In this document: positions 32,511 through 41,403 of the stretch, in pieces
How the letters are laid out: each line of letters opens with the position of its first letter
Numbering within the stretch: position 1 is the first letter of the stretch
DNA from: Nocardia jiangxiensis NBRC 101359
Lineage (GTDB): Bacteria; Actinomycetota; Actinomycetes; Mycobacteriales; Mycobacteriaceae
Reading direction: 5' to 3'
NCBI RefSeq assembly: GCF_000308615.1
Contig: NZ_BAGB01000041.1
Span: forward strand, 866,862-930,861
Length of the DNA stretch: 64,000 nt
The notes under the pieces: model-generated
The model's database searches: none
What the model saw: the letters and a program-made list of their open reading frames with translations, nothing else
Told to the model about the DNA's origin: nothing
Program-made: the position numbers and the translations under genes

Positions 32511-35500
32511 TCAGCGCAGGGTGGCTATCCAGCGGCGGGTGTCGGCCGGGTCGATGACGTCGTCGAGTTCGCCCACGGTGGCCGCGGTGAGCGCTCTGCC
32601 GCTGTCGTAGGCGGCGGCCACGAGGTGGTCGAAGGCGGATTGGCGAGCCTCGGGATCTTCGATGGCGGCCAGTTCCTTGGCGAAGCCGAGGCGGACCGCG
32701 CCTTCCAGACCCATGCCGCCGATTTCCCCGGTGGGCCAGGCGATCACGAAGCGGGGCGCCCGGAACGACCCGGCGGCCATGGCCTGTGCGCCCAGACCGT
32801 AGCCCTTGCGGACGATGACGGTGCCGAACGGGACGGTGAGTGCGGCCGAGTCGATGAACAGGCGGCTGAACCGGGTGACGGTGGCATCCTTCTCCGCCTC
32901 GGGGCCGACCATGAATCCCGGTGTGTCACACAGAGATACGATCGGCAGGCCGTGGGCCTGGCACAGCCGCAGGAATGCGCCGAGTTTGTCGGCGGCCGGT
33001 GCGTCGATCGCGCCGCCGAGGTGGTGGCAGTCGTTCGCGATCAGCCCGAAGGGACGGCCCTCGAACCGGCACAGGGCGGTGACCACGCCCACGCCCCAGT
33101 CGCGGCGCAACTCCAGCACCGATCGGCGGTCCGCGACGGCTTCGATCACGGACCGGATTTCGAAGGCGCGCAACCGATTCTCCGGCACCGCATGCCGCGC
33201 CAACCGCGGATCCGGAGCCTCCCAGTCGTCCACGGCCCCTTGGAAATACGCCAGATACCGGCGGGCCAGATCGACCGCCTCGACCTCGTCGGCCGCGACC
33301 AGGTGCACCACCCCGTTACGGCGCTGCACCTCGATCGGCCCGATGTCCTCCGGCGCGTACACCCCGAGCCCGCCGCCCTCGATCATGGCCGGCCCACCCA
33401 TGCCGATATTGGCATCGGGCGTGGCGATCACGACGTCGCACATCCCCAGCAGCGCAGCGTTTCCGGCGAAACAGCGCCCGGACACGATGCCGATCAGCGG
33501 AACCTTTCCGGACAGCTCACCCATCACGCGGAACGTGGTGACATCCAGCATCGAGATGCAGCCGTGGTCGGTGTCGCCGGGCCGCCCGCCACCGCCCTCG
33601 GTGAAGAACACCACCGGCAGCCGCTGTTCCTGCGCCAGATGCAGCATCCGATCGGTCTTGGCGTGATTGCGCACACCCTGGGTGCCCGCCAGCACCGTGT
33701 AGTCGTAGGACATCACCACCACCCGCGCCCGATCCACGCCGAACCGGGCCGCGTCGACGGTGGCGACCCCGGCGACGAGGCCGTCGGCGGGGGTGTTGGC
33801 GATGAGGTCCTCGGCACTGCGCCGGGCGCGCTGCGCGGCGATGGTGAGCGCGCCGTATTCCATGAAGCTGTCCGCGTCGACCAGGTCGACGATGTTCTCC
33901 CGGGCCGTGCGCCGACCCAGTTTGTGCCGCTTGGCCACGGCGGCGGGACGATGTGCGTCACAGGTGTTCTCGTGCCGGGCCCGTACCTCGGCGAGATCGG
34001 CGCGCTCGGCGTCCAGATCCACCACCGAGGCGGCGACGTCCGCACCGTCGTGGTCGGCCTCGATCCAACTCAGCAGCGCCGCGTGCGGATCGACGACATC
34101 ACCGGGCTCGACCAGTTGCCGCAGCACCCGCAGCGAGGTGTCCGCGCGAACCACGTGCTGCATCTTCATCGCCTCCAGCACGGCCACTTCCGCACCGGCG
34201 GGCAGGACGGAACCGGGCGCGGCCAGACTCACCACGGTCGCGCCCATCGGACTGCGCAGCGCCTGCTCGTCCTCGTCGAGCACGGCCTCGACCGCGGTCG
34301 CCACAGCAGCGTGCACCTGTGGTTGCGGCGCGTAATCGGCTGCGCGGGAGAGCAATCGATCGAGGTTCTGCTCGAACCAGGAGGTGTCCACCGACTCGGT
34401 GCGCGGCAGTTCGTCCAACGCGGCACGCAACACCGCGGCGTTGGTGTCCACCCCGGCAATGGTCGTCTCCGCGAGCGCATCCGAACACCGTTGCAGCGCA
34501 GCCGGGTACGACGAGCCTCGGGTGATGATCTTGGCCAGCAGCGAATCGAACCGCGCACTCTGCCGCATCCCCGGACAGGCCGCGGTGTCCACCCGGACCC
34601 CGGGGCCGGTGGGCGCGCCGAACTGGGTCAGGATTCCGGTGCTCGGCAGCAGATCACCACCCGCACCGACGATTTCGGCATTCACCCGCGCCTGCACCGC
34701 GAATCCGCGCGGCGCGGCCCCGGGCAGTTCCAGATCCGCCAGCGTCCGCCCGAGGGCGAGCTCGAACCCGATCGCGACCAGATCGACCCCGCACACCTCC
34801 TCGGTGACCGTATGTTCCACCTGCAGACGCGGATTCACCTCGAGGAACCACGCATCGTCACCGCGAACCAGGAATTCGACCGTGATCACCCCGCGGCACC
34901 GCACCGATTCCGCAATGGCCACCGCATCGCGATGCAGCCGTTCCCGCAGCGCCGCAGACAGATTCGGCGCGGGCGCCACTTCGAACACCTTCTGCCGACG
35001 ACGCTGCACACTGCAGTCCCGGTCGCCGAGCGCGACCGCGCGCTGCCCGTCCGCGACGATCTGCACCTCCACATGCCGCACACCGGTCACCAGCGCCTCG
35101 GCATAGACGGCGTCGTCACCGAATCCGGCCAGGGCCTCGGCGCGGCATCGTCCGTATGCCTCGGCGAGCTCGCCGGGATCGCGCACCGACCGCATGCCGC
35201 GGCCACCACCGCCCGCGGCCGCCTTGATCATCACCCCGTCCGGATGATCCGCCAGCAGCGCGGCGATCGCGTCCAGCCCGGCTTCGGCGGTGGTGGCGGG
35301 CAGTACGGCGGTTCCGGTCGCCTCGGCCGCGGCCCGCGCGGCGACCTTGTCGCCGAAAATCCGCAACACCTCGGGCGAGGGCCCCACGAACACGAGACCG
35401 GCCGACGCGCAGGCGGTCGCGAAATCGGCGCTCTCACTGAGGAATCCGTATCCGGGATGCACCAGAGCACCGGACCCCGCCCGGCCCGCCGCGGACACCA

Positions 35501-35687
35501 CCGCGGCGATGTCCAGGTAGGCCGCGGCGCCGCTGCCGGGCAGTGCGACCGCCTCGTCGGCGAGCCGGGCGGGCAGTGCGGCGGATTCCTCGGCGGTGTG
35601 CAGCACCAGCGTCGAATATCCGCATTCGCGAGCGGTCCGCACGATCCGGACCGCGATCTCGCCCCTGTTGGCCACTGCAACACGCAT
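32511..35687 (-). CDS. Single-chain biotin-dependent acyl-CoA carboxylase (BC-BCCP-CT)
   Basis: A 1058-residue multidomain enzyme. Biotin carboxylase (1-440): 'VAVANRGEIAVRIVRTA', ATP-grasp 'IKAAAGGGGRGMRSV', 'HVEVQIVADGQR', 'FLEVNPRLQVEHTVTEEV'. Biotin carrier (about 475-545): EAMKM with biotinyl Lys508. Carboxyltransferase (about 560-1058): N-half with 'GRRTARENIVDLVDADSF' and C-half with 'LCDTPGFMVGPEAEK' and 'GAQAMAAGSFRAPRFVIAWPTGEIGGMGLEGAV'. It carboxylates an acyl-CoA using ATP and bicarbonate; most actinobacterial carboxylases split these activities between AccA and AccD subunits, so the single chain is notable. The ATG at 35687 follows GAGG and starts the family sequence. Confidence 0.93.
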   Translation of the reverse strand: MRVAVANRGEIAVRIVRTARECGYSTLVLHTAEESAALPARLADEAVALPGSGAAAYLDIAAVVSAAGRAGSGALVHPGYGFLSESADFATACASAGLVFVGPSPEVLRIFGDKVAARAAAEATGTAVLPATTAEAGLDAIAALLADHPDGVMIKAAAGGGGRGMRSVRDPGELAEAYGRCRAEALAGFGDDAVYAEALVTGVRHVEVQIVADGQRAVALGDRDCSVQRRRQKVFEVAPAPNLSAALRERLHRDAVAIAESVRCRGVITVEFLVRGDDAWFLEVNPRLQVEHTVTEEVCGVDLVAIGFELALGRTLADLELPGAAPRGFAVQARVNAEIVGAGGDLLPSTGILTQFGAPTGPGVRVDTAACPGMRQSARFDSLLAKIITRGSSYPAALQRCSDALAETTIAGVDTNAAVLRAALDELPRTESVDTSWFEQNLDRLLSRAADYAPQPQVHAAVATAVEAVLDEDEQALRSPMGATVVSLAAPGSVLPAGAEVAVLEAMKMQHVVRADTSLRVLRQLVEPGDVVDPHAALLSWIEADHDGADVAASVVDLDAERADLAEVRARHENTCDAHRPAAVAKRHKLGRRTARENIVDLVDADSFMEYGALTIAAQRARRSAEDLIANTPADGLVAGVATVDAARFGVDRARVVVMSYDYTVLAGTQGVRNHAKTDRMLHLAQEQRLPVVFFTEGGGGRPGDTDHGCISMLDVTTFRVMGELSGKVPLIGIVSGRCFAGNAALLGMCDVVIATPDANIGMGGPAMIEGGGLGVYAPEDIGPIEVQRRNGVVHLVAADEVEAVDLARRYLAYFQGAVDDWEAPDPRLARHAVPENRLRAFEIRSVIEAVADRRSVLELRRDWGVGVVTALCRFEGRPFGLIANDCHHLGGAIDAPAADKLGAFLRLCQAHGLPIVSLCDTPGFMVGPEAEKDATVTRFSRLFIDSAALTVPFGTVIVRKGYGLGAQAMAAGSFRAPRFVIAWPTGEIGGMGLEGAVRLGFAKELAAIEDPEARQSAFDHLVAAAYDSGRALTAATVGELDDVIDPADTRRWIATLR

Positions 35688-35777
35688 GCCCTCAGCCTCG
35701 CATCCCCGCACCGAGGGCGCGGCCCGGGGTGATCTTCCCGAAGGATGCGTGCCGAACCCGCTGCCCGGCAGGACGAC

Positions 35778-36444
35778 TCACAATCCGCCGACCGGATCCA
35801 GCAGAACCCGCCGCAGATCCATCACATTCTCACCGGTCAATCGCCGGAACGCGGTGACGACGGACTCCCCGAGGTCGAAGCCCGGATCGATCAGCCACTG
35901 CGTGCGCAATCCGGTCCACGCCGCCAGGAACTGCCGTGCCGCCTCGGCCGCGTCGATCCCCGGATGCGCCAGGCCCGCCTGCTGACGCGCGGCGATGATC
36001 GCGCTCCAGCGCTCCAGCGCCTGCGCATAGTGCTCGGCGAAGAACTCCCGGGCCGGATGACCGGGTGTGCCGGTGTGCCCGGCGAGCATCGTGTACAGCA
36101 GCGCGACTTCCCGGTCGCCGCCGATCACGTAGCGGCGCAACCCGTCCAGATCCACATCGGGCTGCCCGGAGGAGAGTCGTTCGTCGTCCTCGTCGAACGC
36201 CAGCCGCAACGCCGCCACCAGCAGGTGGTCGCGGGTCGGGAAGTGATAGAGGACCGTCGCCTCGCTGATCTGCGCGCGCCGCGGTCTCGGCCGTGGTCAC
36301 ACCGCCGTGCCCCTTCTCCAGGACGAGGTCCAGCACCGCCCGCGTGATCGTGCTGCGCCGCTCGGCGGTCCTGGCATACGTTCCGCGGCTCGTCCCGGGT
36401 GCAGCGATAGCCTGCGGTGGGAGTCTGGTACTCGAATCGATCAT
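35778..36444 (-). pseudogene. TetR-family regulator with a frameshift
   Basis: The N-terminal frame (from 36444) gives 'RGTYARTAERRSTITRAVLDL' and 'EKGHGGVTTAETAARA'. Near 36265-36275, in GCGGCGCGCGCAG, the frame must shift to continue as 'QISEATVLYHFPTRDHLLVAAL', then 'RLAFDEDDERLSSG' and the normal ligand domain to the stop at 35778. A one-base loss in this GC repeat explains it. Apart from this the gene looks intact, so it may be a recent mutation, a sequencing error or slippage-rescued. It lies just upstream of the carboxylase on the same strand. Confidence 0.8.
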
Positions 36445-36486
36445 TCTCTACATATCTACACTCAGCTTTCAGCTCCAGGAGACGTC

Positions 36487-37193
36487 ATGGCCCCGGACAT
36501 CGACCCGACCTTCGCCGCGCCGTACACCGATATCGACGAGCACCGCGATTCCCCCGTACCTGTCTGCTCGATCGCGAAGCGTTCCCCTGGCAGGCCGACT
36601 GGTACCGCAACCGCGTCCGCGAACATCTCGGCGACCGCACCGACGAGCACTTCCGGCTCTGGTACGTCGATCACGCGCTGCACGGCGACGACGAACGGCA
36701 GGAGCACCCCACCCGGACAGTGACCTACCTCGGCGTGCTACGTCAGGCATTGCACCAGCTCAGCGCATGGGTCGAAACCGGCAGGCCACCAGCGGCCACC
36801 ACGCGATACACCGTCCAGGACGGTCAGGTGCACTTGCCCGCACGCGCCGGTGACCGGCTCGGGGTCCAACCCGTCGCGACCCTCACCGCCGACGGCACGG
36901 ACCGCGCCGAGATCCCCGCCGGAGCGCGCGTACTGCTGCGAGCCACCGCCCAGGTCCCGCCCGGAGCGGGAACGATCGTGTGTCTCGCCTGGGATTTCGA
37001 CGGAACCGGAACCTTCACCGACACCAGCGAATTCACCCCCGACACGGCGGTCACCATCGAGCGGGAATACGTATTCACCGAACCCGGAACACATTTCGTG
37101 ACCGTACGCATCGCCTCCCACCCCGACGGCGACCCTTCGAGCCCCTATGCCCGGGTCGAGAATCTGGCCCGAGCCCGCATCATCGTCACCTGA
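36487..37193 (+). pseudogene. Internally deleted esterase-like protein with PKD-type C-terminal domain
   Basis: The gene opens at ATG 36487 with 'DPTFAAPYTDIDEHRDSPVP', which resembles the start of an uncharacterised actinobacterial family that I recall as 'PYxDVDEWRDxPVRHRYVHGGF'. Near 36565 it changes frame to 'LLDREAFPWQADWYRNRV' and 'FRLWYVDHALHGDDE', the C-terminal part of the same family. It continues through a PKD-like beta domain (WDFDGTGTFTDTSEF, TEPGTHFVTVRI). Several hundred middle residues, including any nucleophile, are missing. The downstream part may still be translated, but the whole is a relic. Confidence 0.6.
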
Positions 37194-37209
37194 GCGCCCC
37201 CTCCGCAAC

Positions 37210-37243
37210 CGTGCCGGGTGTTCACCCATCGACACCCGGCACG
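37210..37243 (+). terminator. 12-bp hairpin terminator
   Basis: CGTGCCGGGTGT / ACACCCGGCACG, a perfect 12-bp stem with a 10-nt loop, lies 16 bases beyond the stop at 37193. It probably terminates the plus-strand relic transcript and may also act on the minus-strand inhibitor gene. Confidence 0.7.
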
Positions 37244-37315
37244 GCCCGATGACATTCGGCCTGTCTCGTTGCCATCGAATCCCATTATCACACAATGGAA
37301 TTCAGCAATGGAAGA

Positions 37316-37732
37316 CTAGCCCACCGTGATGTTCTCGGTGAAGGTCTGCGCGGGAGCCGATCCCGCCCGCACCGACACCAGGCGGAGGGTGGTGTGACCG
37401 TGCCCCGCGGCGGTGAAGGTCCACACGCTGGTGCCCGCCGCGCCGGGAATCGGGTTGGTCGAACGGAACTGCGGTTCGCCCTCCTGATGCAGCACGCCCT
37501 GATCGATCGGGCTCAGCTTCCAGACGTATCCCGAGGACGGATTGTCCGGCAGCGCCACCGCCAACTCCTGTCCGACGGACAGCGACCGGCTCTGCCCGTT
37601 GCCGTCGGTTCCGACGATGACCGGCTCGTCCACCGGCGAGGCGGTGGGAATGGCCGCAGCCACCCCCACCACATTCGCACCGCCGGCCACGAGGGCCAGA
37701 CCCAGGACAATCATCCGCAAAGGTGTACGCAC
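37316..37732 (-). CDS. Secreted chagasin-like (I42) peptidase inhibitor
   Basis: A 138-residue exported protein. Signal peptide MRTPLRMIVLGLALVAGGAN, Ala-rich cleavage near residue 27. The mature part shows the chagasin loops: NPSSGYVW (L4 NPTTGY-type loop) and 'AAGTSVWTFTAAGHGHTTLRLVSVRAG' (L2 GxxG-type and beta core). Chagasin-family proteins block papain-like cysteine peptidases; bacterial copies are envelope or secreted proteins that may counter host or own peptidases. The third canonical loop (RPW/F) is not obvious; R near the end reads VRAG, so inhibitory strength is uncertain. Confidence 0.82.
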   Translation of the reverse strand: MRTPLRMIVLGLALVAGGANVVGVAAAIPTASPVDEPVIVGTDGNGQSRSLSVGQELAVALPDNPSSGYVWKLSPIDQGVLHQEGEPQFRSTNPIPGAAGTSVWTFTAAGHGHTTLRLVSVRAGSAPAQTFTENITVG

Positions 37733-37829
37733 CGCATTCCTTTCACACTGTGGAGGCGCTCACCTTACCGGCGATCTCGGACATTCCTCCCACCTGTGCA
37801 CGAGATGCGTTCCCCGGCAGCCGATTCGG

Positions 37830-39332
37830 TCAGCTCGGTTGCGCATCGCGCCAGGCCCGCACGGCGGCGAGCTCGTCGGCGCGCGGATCCACCCGCACCG
37901 GCGAATCCGGATCGTCGAAGACCTGCACCGCGCGATGTGCGGCACTGAACCGCGACCAGCCGGGATCACCGTGCGTGGCGAAATCCACCCAGGCCCGATG
38001 CACCCGATCCGCCAGCGCCTGCGGCGGATTCGGCCCGGTCAAGCTCACCGCCGCATCCAGGCGGTCGAAGACGAACGGCACCTCCAGCACGTGGCAGGCG
38101 CCCAGCCCCTCGATGCCCGAACGCCAGCCGAATTCGTACATGTACGTCGGTTGACCGGCCGCCGCGACGGATTCGGCGATGCGCACCGAATCCTCTCGGA
38201 ACGCCACATCGGTGACGATCGCATTGAACACGTCCGCGGCCGAGGCCCCGGGCCGGTTGGCCGCGTAGAGCTGCGCCAGCTCGGGATCCAGACCGTACCG
38301 GCGCAGCACGAACGGCAACGTCTCGTCGGTGATCCCCGCAGCCAGCCCCACGGGCACGGTGAAGAAGCGGAATTCCTCCGCGGTGCAGCCGATCAGCAAC
38401 GGCACCGCCCGATCCGGTTGCGCGGCAAGCACAGTGCTGGACAGATCCTCGACCAGTTCGCCATCGATCACCGGGAACAGGCTCATCACGCCCAACCCGT
38501 GACTGATCACGGTCTCCCCCCAGCGCGCCGGATCCGGATCCTGCATCAGCTCCAGCGCCATGGCGTCCTGCGCGGCCCGCAGCCGATCCGGCCCCAGCTC
38601 ACCGAACGCCGCCGCGGTCGGTGCGATCCCGGCCTTGTCCGCCAGAACAGCGGCCACCCGCCGGGCATCCTCGGCACGGGCGATGCCGATCCCGTTGCCG
38701 CTCTGGATGATCGCGCGACGGAACAGCCCGTCGGTCAGCGGCGAGGCGATCAGCGCGGCGATACTCATCCCGCCCGCGGATTCCCCGAAGACGGTGACAT
38801 TGGCGGGATCTCCGCCGAATGCCGCGATGTTCTCCTGCACCCACCGCAGGGCGAACACCTGATCGTGCAGGCCGCGGTTGAGCGGCGCGTCCGGTATCGC
38901 GGCGAAACCGGAGATGCCGAGGCGATAGTTGATCGACACCGTCACCACGCCATCGCGGGCGAAGGATGCGCCGTCGTAGATCGGGCGCGCATTGGACCCG
39001 CGCACGAATGCGCCGCCGTGGATCCACACCAGCACCGGCAGCCCGGACCCGCCCGCTTCGGGGGTCCAGACGTTCACGTTCAGGTATTCGTCGCCGGGAA
39101 TGCCGTCGCTGCCCAGCAGCGCGTGGATGGGCTTCGGATAGGGCGATTGCGCGCAGGTCCCGCCGTATTCCAGCGCATCGCGCACACCGTCCCAATCCGG
39201 TACCCGCGCAGGCAGTTCGAATCGCGCGGGCCCGATCGGCGCCGCCGCGTAAGGGATCCCCAGAAAGGTGGCGATGCCGTCCCGGGTGACCCCTCGAACC
39301 TTGCCGCCCGTCACGGACACGATGGTTTCCAC
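37830..39332 (-). CDS. Carboxylesterase type B
   Basis: A 500-residue serine esterase. 'VETIVSVTGGKVRGVTRDGIATFLGIPYA' opens the fold; oxyanion hole in 'VLVWIHGGAFVRGS'; 'ALRWVQENIAAFGGDPANVTVFGESAGG' contains the nucleophile Ser; Glu/His partners in the second half ('CTAEEFRFF', 'GLGACHVLEVPFVF'). No signal peptide, so cytoplasmic. The GTG at 39332 is chosen for GAGGAGG six bases upstream; a longer in-frame start lacks one. The full-length state contrasts with the decayed homologue at 9449-10257. Substrate unknown (short-chain esters or p-nitrobenzyl-type). Confidence 0.93.
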   Translation of the reverse strand: METIVSVTGGKVRGVTRDGIATFLGIPYAAAPIGPARFELPARVPDWDGVRDALEYGGTCAQSPYPKPIHALLGSDGIPGDEYLNVNVWTPEAGGSGLPVLVWIHGGAFVRGSNARPIYDGASFARDGVVTVSINYRLGISGFAAIPDAPLNRGLHDQVFALRWVQENIAAFGGDPANVTVFGESAGGMSIAALIASPLTDGLFRRAIIQSGNGIGIARAEDARRVAAVLADKAGIAPTAAAFGELGPDRLRAAQDAMALELMQDPDPARWGETVISHGLGVMSLFPVIDGELVEDLSSTVLAAQPDRAVPLLIGCTAEEFRFFTVPVGLAAGITDETLPFVLRRYGLDPELAQLYAANRPGASAADVFNAIVTDVAFREDSVRIAESVAAAGQPTYMYEFGWRSGIEGLGACHVLEVPFVFDRLDAAVSLTGPNPPQALADRVHRAWVDFATHGDPGWSRFSAAHRAVQVFDDPDSPVRVDPRADELAAVRAWRDAQPS

Positions 39333-39689
39333 AGCGAACCTCCTCAGTCGCCTGCATTCTGCCTCGCCGGAATCCGCACGTGAATGAAACATTCCAATTT
39401 CGAATCCGGTCAGCCCATGTGAGCACACCCGCGGCGAGCTGCGCCGCTGGGGTCCGATCTCCGGTTCGTTGCACGATAAGCCCCGTCAACGGGCACAATG
39501 CTGAGGTGATCCCGATTTACTACGGCTTGTTCATGCTCCTGTACGAGAGTCAGCGTCTGCTCGAGCTCCTCCTCGGTCCCTGAGCAACGCCCGGCCCGCA
39601 GTACTCGCAGGACACGCCCGATTCGGCCCACAGTGACCTCACAGCGGCCGCCAAGCCCCGCACTAGCGGAGCGGACCAATCTTGTGGAC
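39333..39689. other. Divergent intergenic region, esterase to glycosyltransferase
   Basis: This 357-bp region should hold both promoters. It contains a short palindrome GAATG-AAA-CATTC (39383-39395), 50 bases ahead of the esterase start, and a candidate small frame at 39506-39583. No other structure was recognised. Confidence 0.4.
39506..39583 (+). CDS. Candidate 25-residue hydrophobic peptide
   Basis: A GTG-started short frame reading VIPIYYGLFMLLYESQRL then LELLLGP. GC at third positions is about 84%, like real genes, and the peptide is amphipathic or membrane-active in character. The ribosome site is weak (TGAG). It ends 106 bases before the glycosyltransferase start, so it may be a leader peptide or chance. 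Confidence 0.3.
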   Translation: MIPIYYGLFMLLYESQRLLELLLGP

Positions 39690-40532
39690 ATGAGCGATAT
39701 GGCGATTGCACCGCACCCCACCGATCGGACCGCCACCACCCCGCACGTCCCGACACTGGACGTCGTGATCCCGGTCTACAACGAGGAGCACAGCCTCGGA
39801 ACCTGTGTCTGGCGACTGCTGGCCCATCTCGAGGGTTTTCCGTTCTCGGCGCGCATCACGATCGCCGACAACGCGAGCACCGACGGAACCCTCGCGGCAG
39901 CGAACGCACTGGCCGCGGACTTCGACAACGTCCGGGTCATCCACCTGGACCACAAGGGACGGGGCCGAGCCCTGCGCGCGGCGTGGCTGGCCTCCGACGC
40001 GGCGGTGGTCGCCTACATGGACGTGGATCTGTCCACCGATCTGAACGGACTGCTCCCGCTGGTGGCCCCGCTGGTCTCGGGACATTCGGACATCGCGATC
40101 GGCACCCGCCTGGATCCCGCGTCGCGGGTCGTGCGCGGACCGAAGCGGGAATTCATCTCCCGCAGCTACAACCTGATCCTCAAAGCCGCTCTGCGCGCGC
40201 ACTTCTCCGATGCCCAGTGCGGATTCAAGGCGATGCGCTCGGATATCGCACAGGTGCTGCTGCCGGTGGTGCAGGACGGTGAATGGTTCTTCGACACCGA
40301 ACTGCTGGTGCTGGCCCAGCGGTGCGGTCTGCGCATCCACGAGGTGCCCGTCGACTGGGTCGACGATCCGGACAGCCGGGTCGACATCGTCGACACCGCA
40401 CGCAAGGATCTGCAGGGCGTGTGGCGGCTGCGCCGCGCATTCGCGACCGACTCCCTGCCGATCGAGGACCTGCGCTCCGAACTCGAGCGCAAACCCCTCA
40501 CCGCACGTCTGCCGCTGACCCTGGCCGCCTAG
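39690..40532 (+). CDS. Family 2 glycosyltransferase (dolichyl-phosphate-mannose-synthase-like)
   Basis: A 280-residue GT-A fold enzyme. 'LDVVIPVYNEEHSLGTC' (nucleotide-sugar strand), 'ITIADNASTDGTLAAANAL', the DxD-type metal site in 'YMDVDLSTDLNGL', then 'SDIAIGTRLDPAS' and 'SDAQCGFKAMRSDIAQVLLP' followed by 'EWFFDTELLVLAQRCGLRIHEVPVDWVDD'. This pattern is typical of polyprenyl-phosphate sugar transferases, with UDP/GDP-sugar donor and membrane lipid-phosphate acceptor. No C-terminal membrane helices. The ATG at 39690 is chosen; 39699 is also possible. Probably serves envelope glycan assembly. Confidence 0.9.
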   Translation: MSDMAIAPHPTDRTATTPHVPTLDVVIPVYNEEHSLGTCVWRLLAHLEGFPFSARITIADNASTDGTLAAANALAADFDNVRVIHLDHKGRGRALRAAWLASDAAVVAYMDVDLSTDLNGLLPLVAPLVSGHSDIAIGTRLDPASRVVRGPKREFISRSYNLILKAALRAHFSDAQCGFKAMRSDIAQVLLPVVQDGEWFFDTELLVLAQRCGLRIHEVPVDWVDDPDSRVDIVDTARKDLQGVWRLRRAFATDSLPIEDLRSELERKPLTARLPLTLAA

Positions 40533-40682
40533 GGACCCGCGCTGCCGCACAGGCGTCCTCGACACGATCGCATCGAACGTGCGAGTCTGATAGTCGTCTG
40601 AGAACAGCGCAAAGCGGACACTTTCGGCCGATGCCGGCCGTTGAAACCGGTTAGCAGGCCCGCGACCACGAAGGAGTTCGTC

Positions 40683-40964
40683 ATGGCCCTCATCGGAGCC
40701 CTCATCGGATATGTGCTGTCGCTGTTCATCCTCGTACTGCTCGTGCGCATGGTGCTGGACTGGATCCAGATGCTCAGCACCTCGCCCAGTGCGGAATGGC
40801 TGGTGAAGGGACGTCGAATCGCCCACTCCTGCACCGAGCCGATCATCGCGCCGGTGCGGCGCGTCCTGCCGCCGATCCGGGCCGGTGGCATGTCGATCGA
40901 CCTGGCCTTCACGCTGGTGTTCATCGCGGCGATCATCCTGCGCTCGATCGCCTTCAGCCTCTGA
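40683..40964 (+). CDS. YggT-family small membrane protein
   Basis: A 93-residue protein with two hydrophobic helices (IGALIGYVLSLFILVLLVRM, then after a polar middle 'DLAFTLVFIAAIILRSIAF') and the YggT hallmark '.TEPIIAPVRRVLPP'. In many actinobacteria the yggT gene sits between sepF and wag31 in the division cluster; here it stands apart next to a glycosyltransferase. AAGGAG precedes ATG 40683. Role uncertain: osmotic tolerance or placement of division/FtsZ-linked complexes has been proposed for relatives. Confidence 0.88.
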   Translation: MALIGALIGYVLSLFILVLLVRMVLDWIQMLSTSPSAEWLVKGRRIAHSCTEPIIAPVRRVLPPIRAGGMSIDLAFTLVFIAAIILRSIAFSL

Positions 40965-41056
40965 CCGTTTCCGCTCCAGCATCGACGTCGCGAGAATCCC
41001 TGCCGCTCAGCCGAATCCCCCGCATCCGCGATCAGGCCATCGATCCCCCGGCGGAT

Positions 41057-41137
41057 TCACTTCTCCGGGAACGACTTCACGAACGCGACGCCGATGGCCA
41101 CCGCGCTGAGCACGGCAAGGACCGCAATACTCCACAT
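41057..41137 (-). CDS. Tiny single-helix membrane peptide
   Basis: A 26-residue frame, MWSIAVLAVLSAVAIGV then AFVKSFPEK: one clean transmembrane helix followed by a basic tail. AAGGGA lies five bases upstream of the ATG, and every codon but a few ends in G or C. It is on the same strand as der, 267 bases beyond der and after a strong terminator, so it must have its own promoter. The upstream region carries ACATGTT repeats. Family unknown; too short for most annotation pipelines. Confidence 0.6.
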   Translation of the reverse strand: MWSIAVLAVLSAVAIGVAFVKSFPEK

Positions 41138-41293
41138 ATCAATCCCTTATTCGACTGTGTAACAAGCGGATTGAACGTACCTCGCCTCCACCCGGCCTGT
41201 CCGGAAAACCGGCCATCCCCGTCCCCCTCCCCTCCTCCGGGCGCTCTTCCCGCACGCTCAACCGGATCGCACCGATCCGAAAATCCCGAAATC

Positions 41294-41354
41294 ACATGTT
41301 TTAATGCGCATAGTTGAGTACGAACATGTTCCACAGCAGACATGTTCCAATGCG
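41294..41354. repeat. Three ACATGTT repeats upstream of the small membrane peptide
   Basis: ACATGTT occurs at 41294-41300, 41324-41330 (inside the palindrome GAACATGTTC) and 41340-41346. The first and third belong to a 15-bp near-repeat, ACATGTT-TTA-ATGCG and ACATGTT-CCA-ATGCG, 46 bp apart. The cluster lies between the der terminator and the 26-residue gene, on whose strand the units read AACATGT. Likely operator half-sites; AT-rich against the background. Confidence 0.55.
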
Positions 41355-41364
41355 GAGATGAGAC

Positions 41365-41397
41365 CCTCCGGTGGGCCGAGACCCGGCCCACCGGAGG
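41365..41397 (-). terminator. 13-bp hairpin terminator of der
   Basis: CCTCCGGTGGGCC / GGCCCACCGGAGG, a perfect 13-bp stem with a 7-nt loop, lies 6 bases beyond the der stop. It closes the operon parA-scpA-scpB-rluB-cmk-der. Confidence 0.85.
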
Positions 41398-41403
41398 TGG
41401 AAT

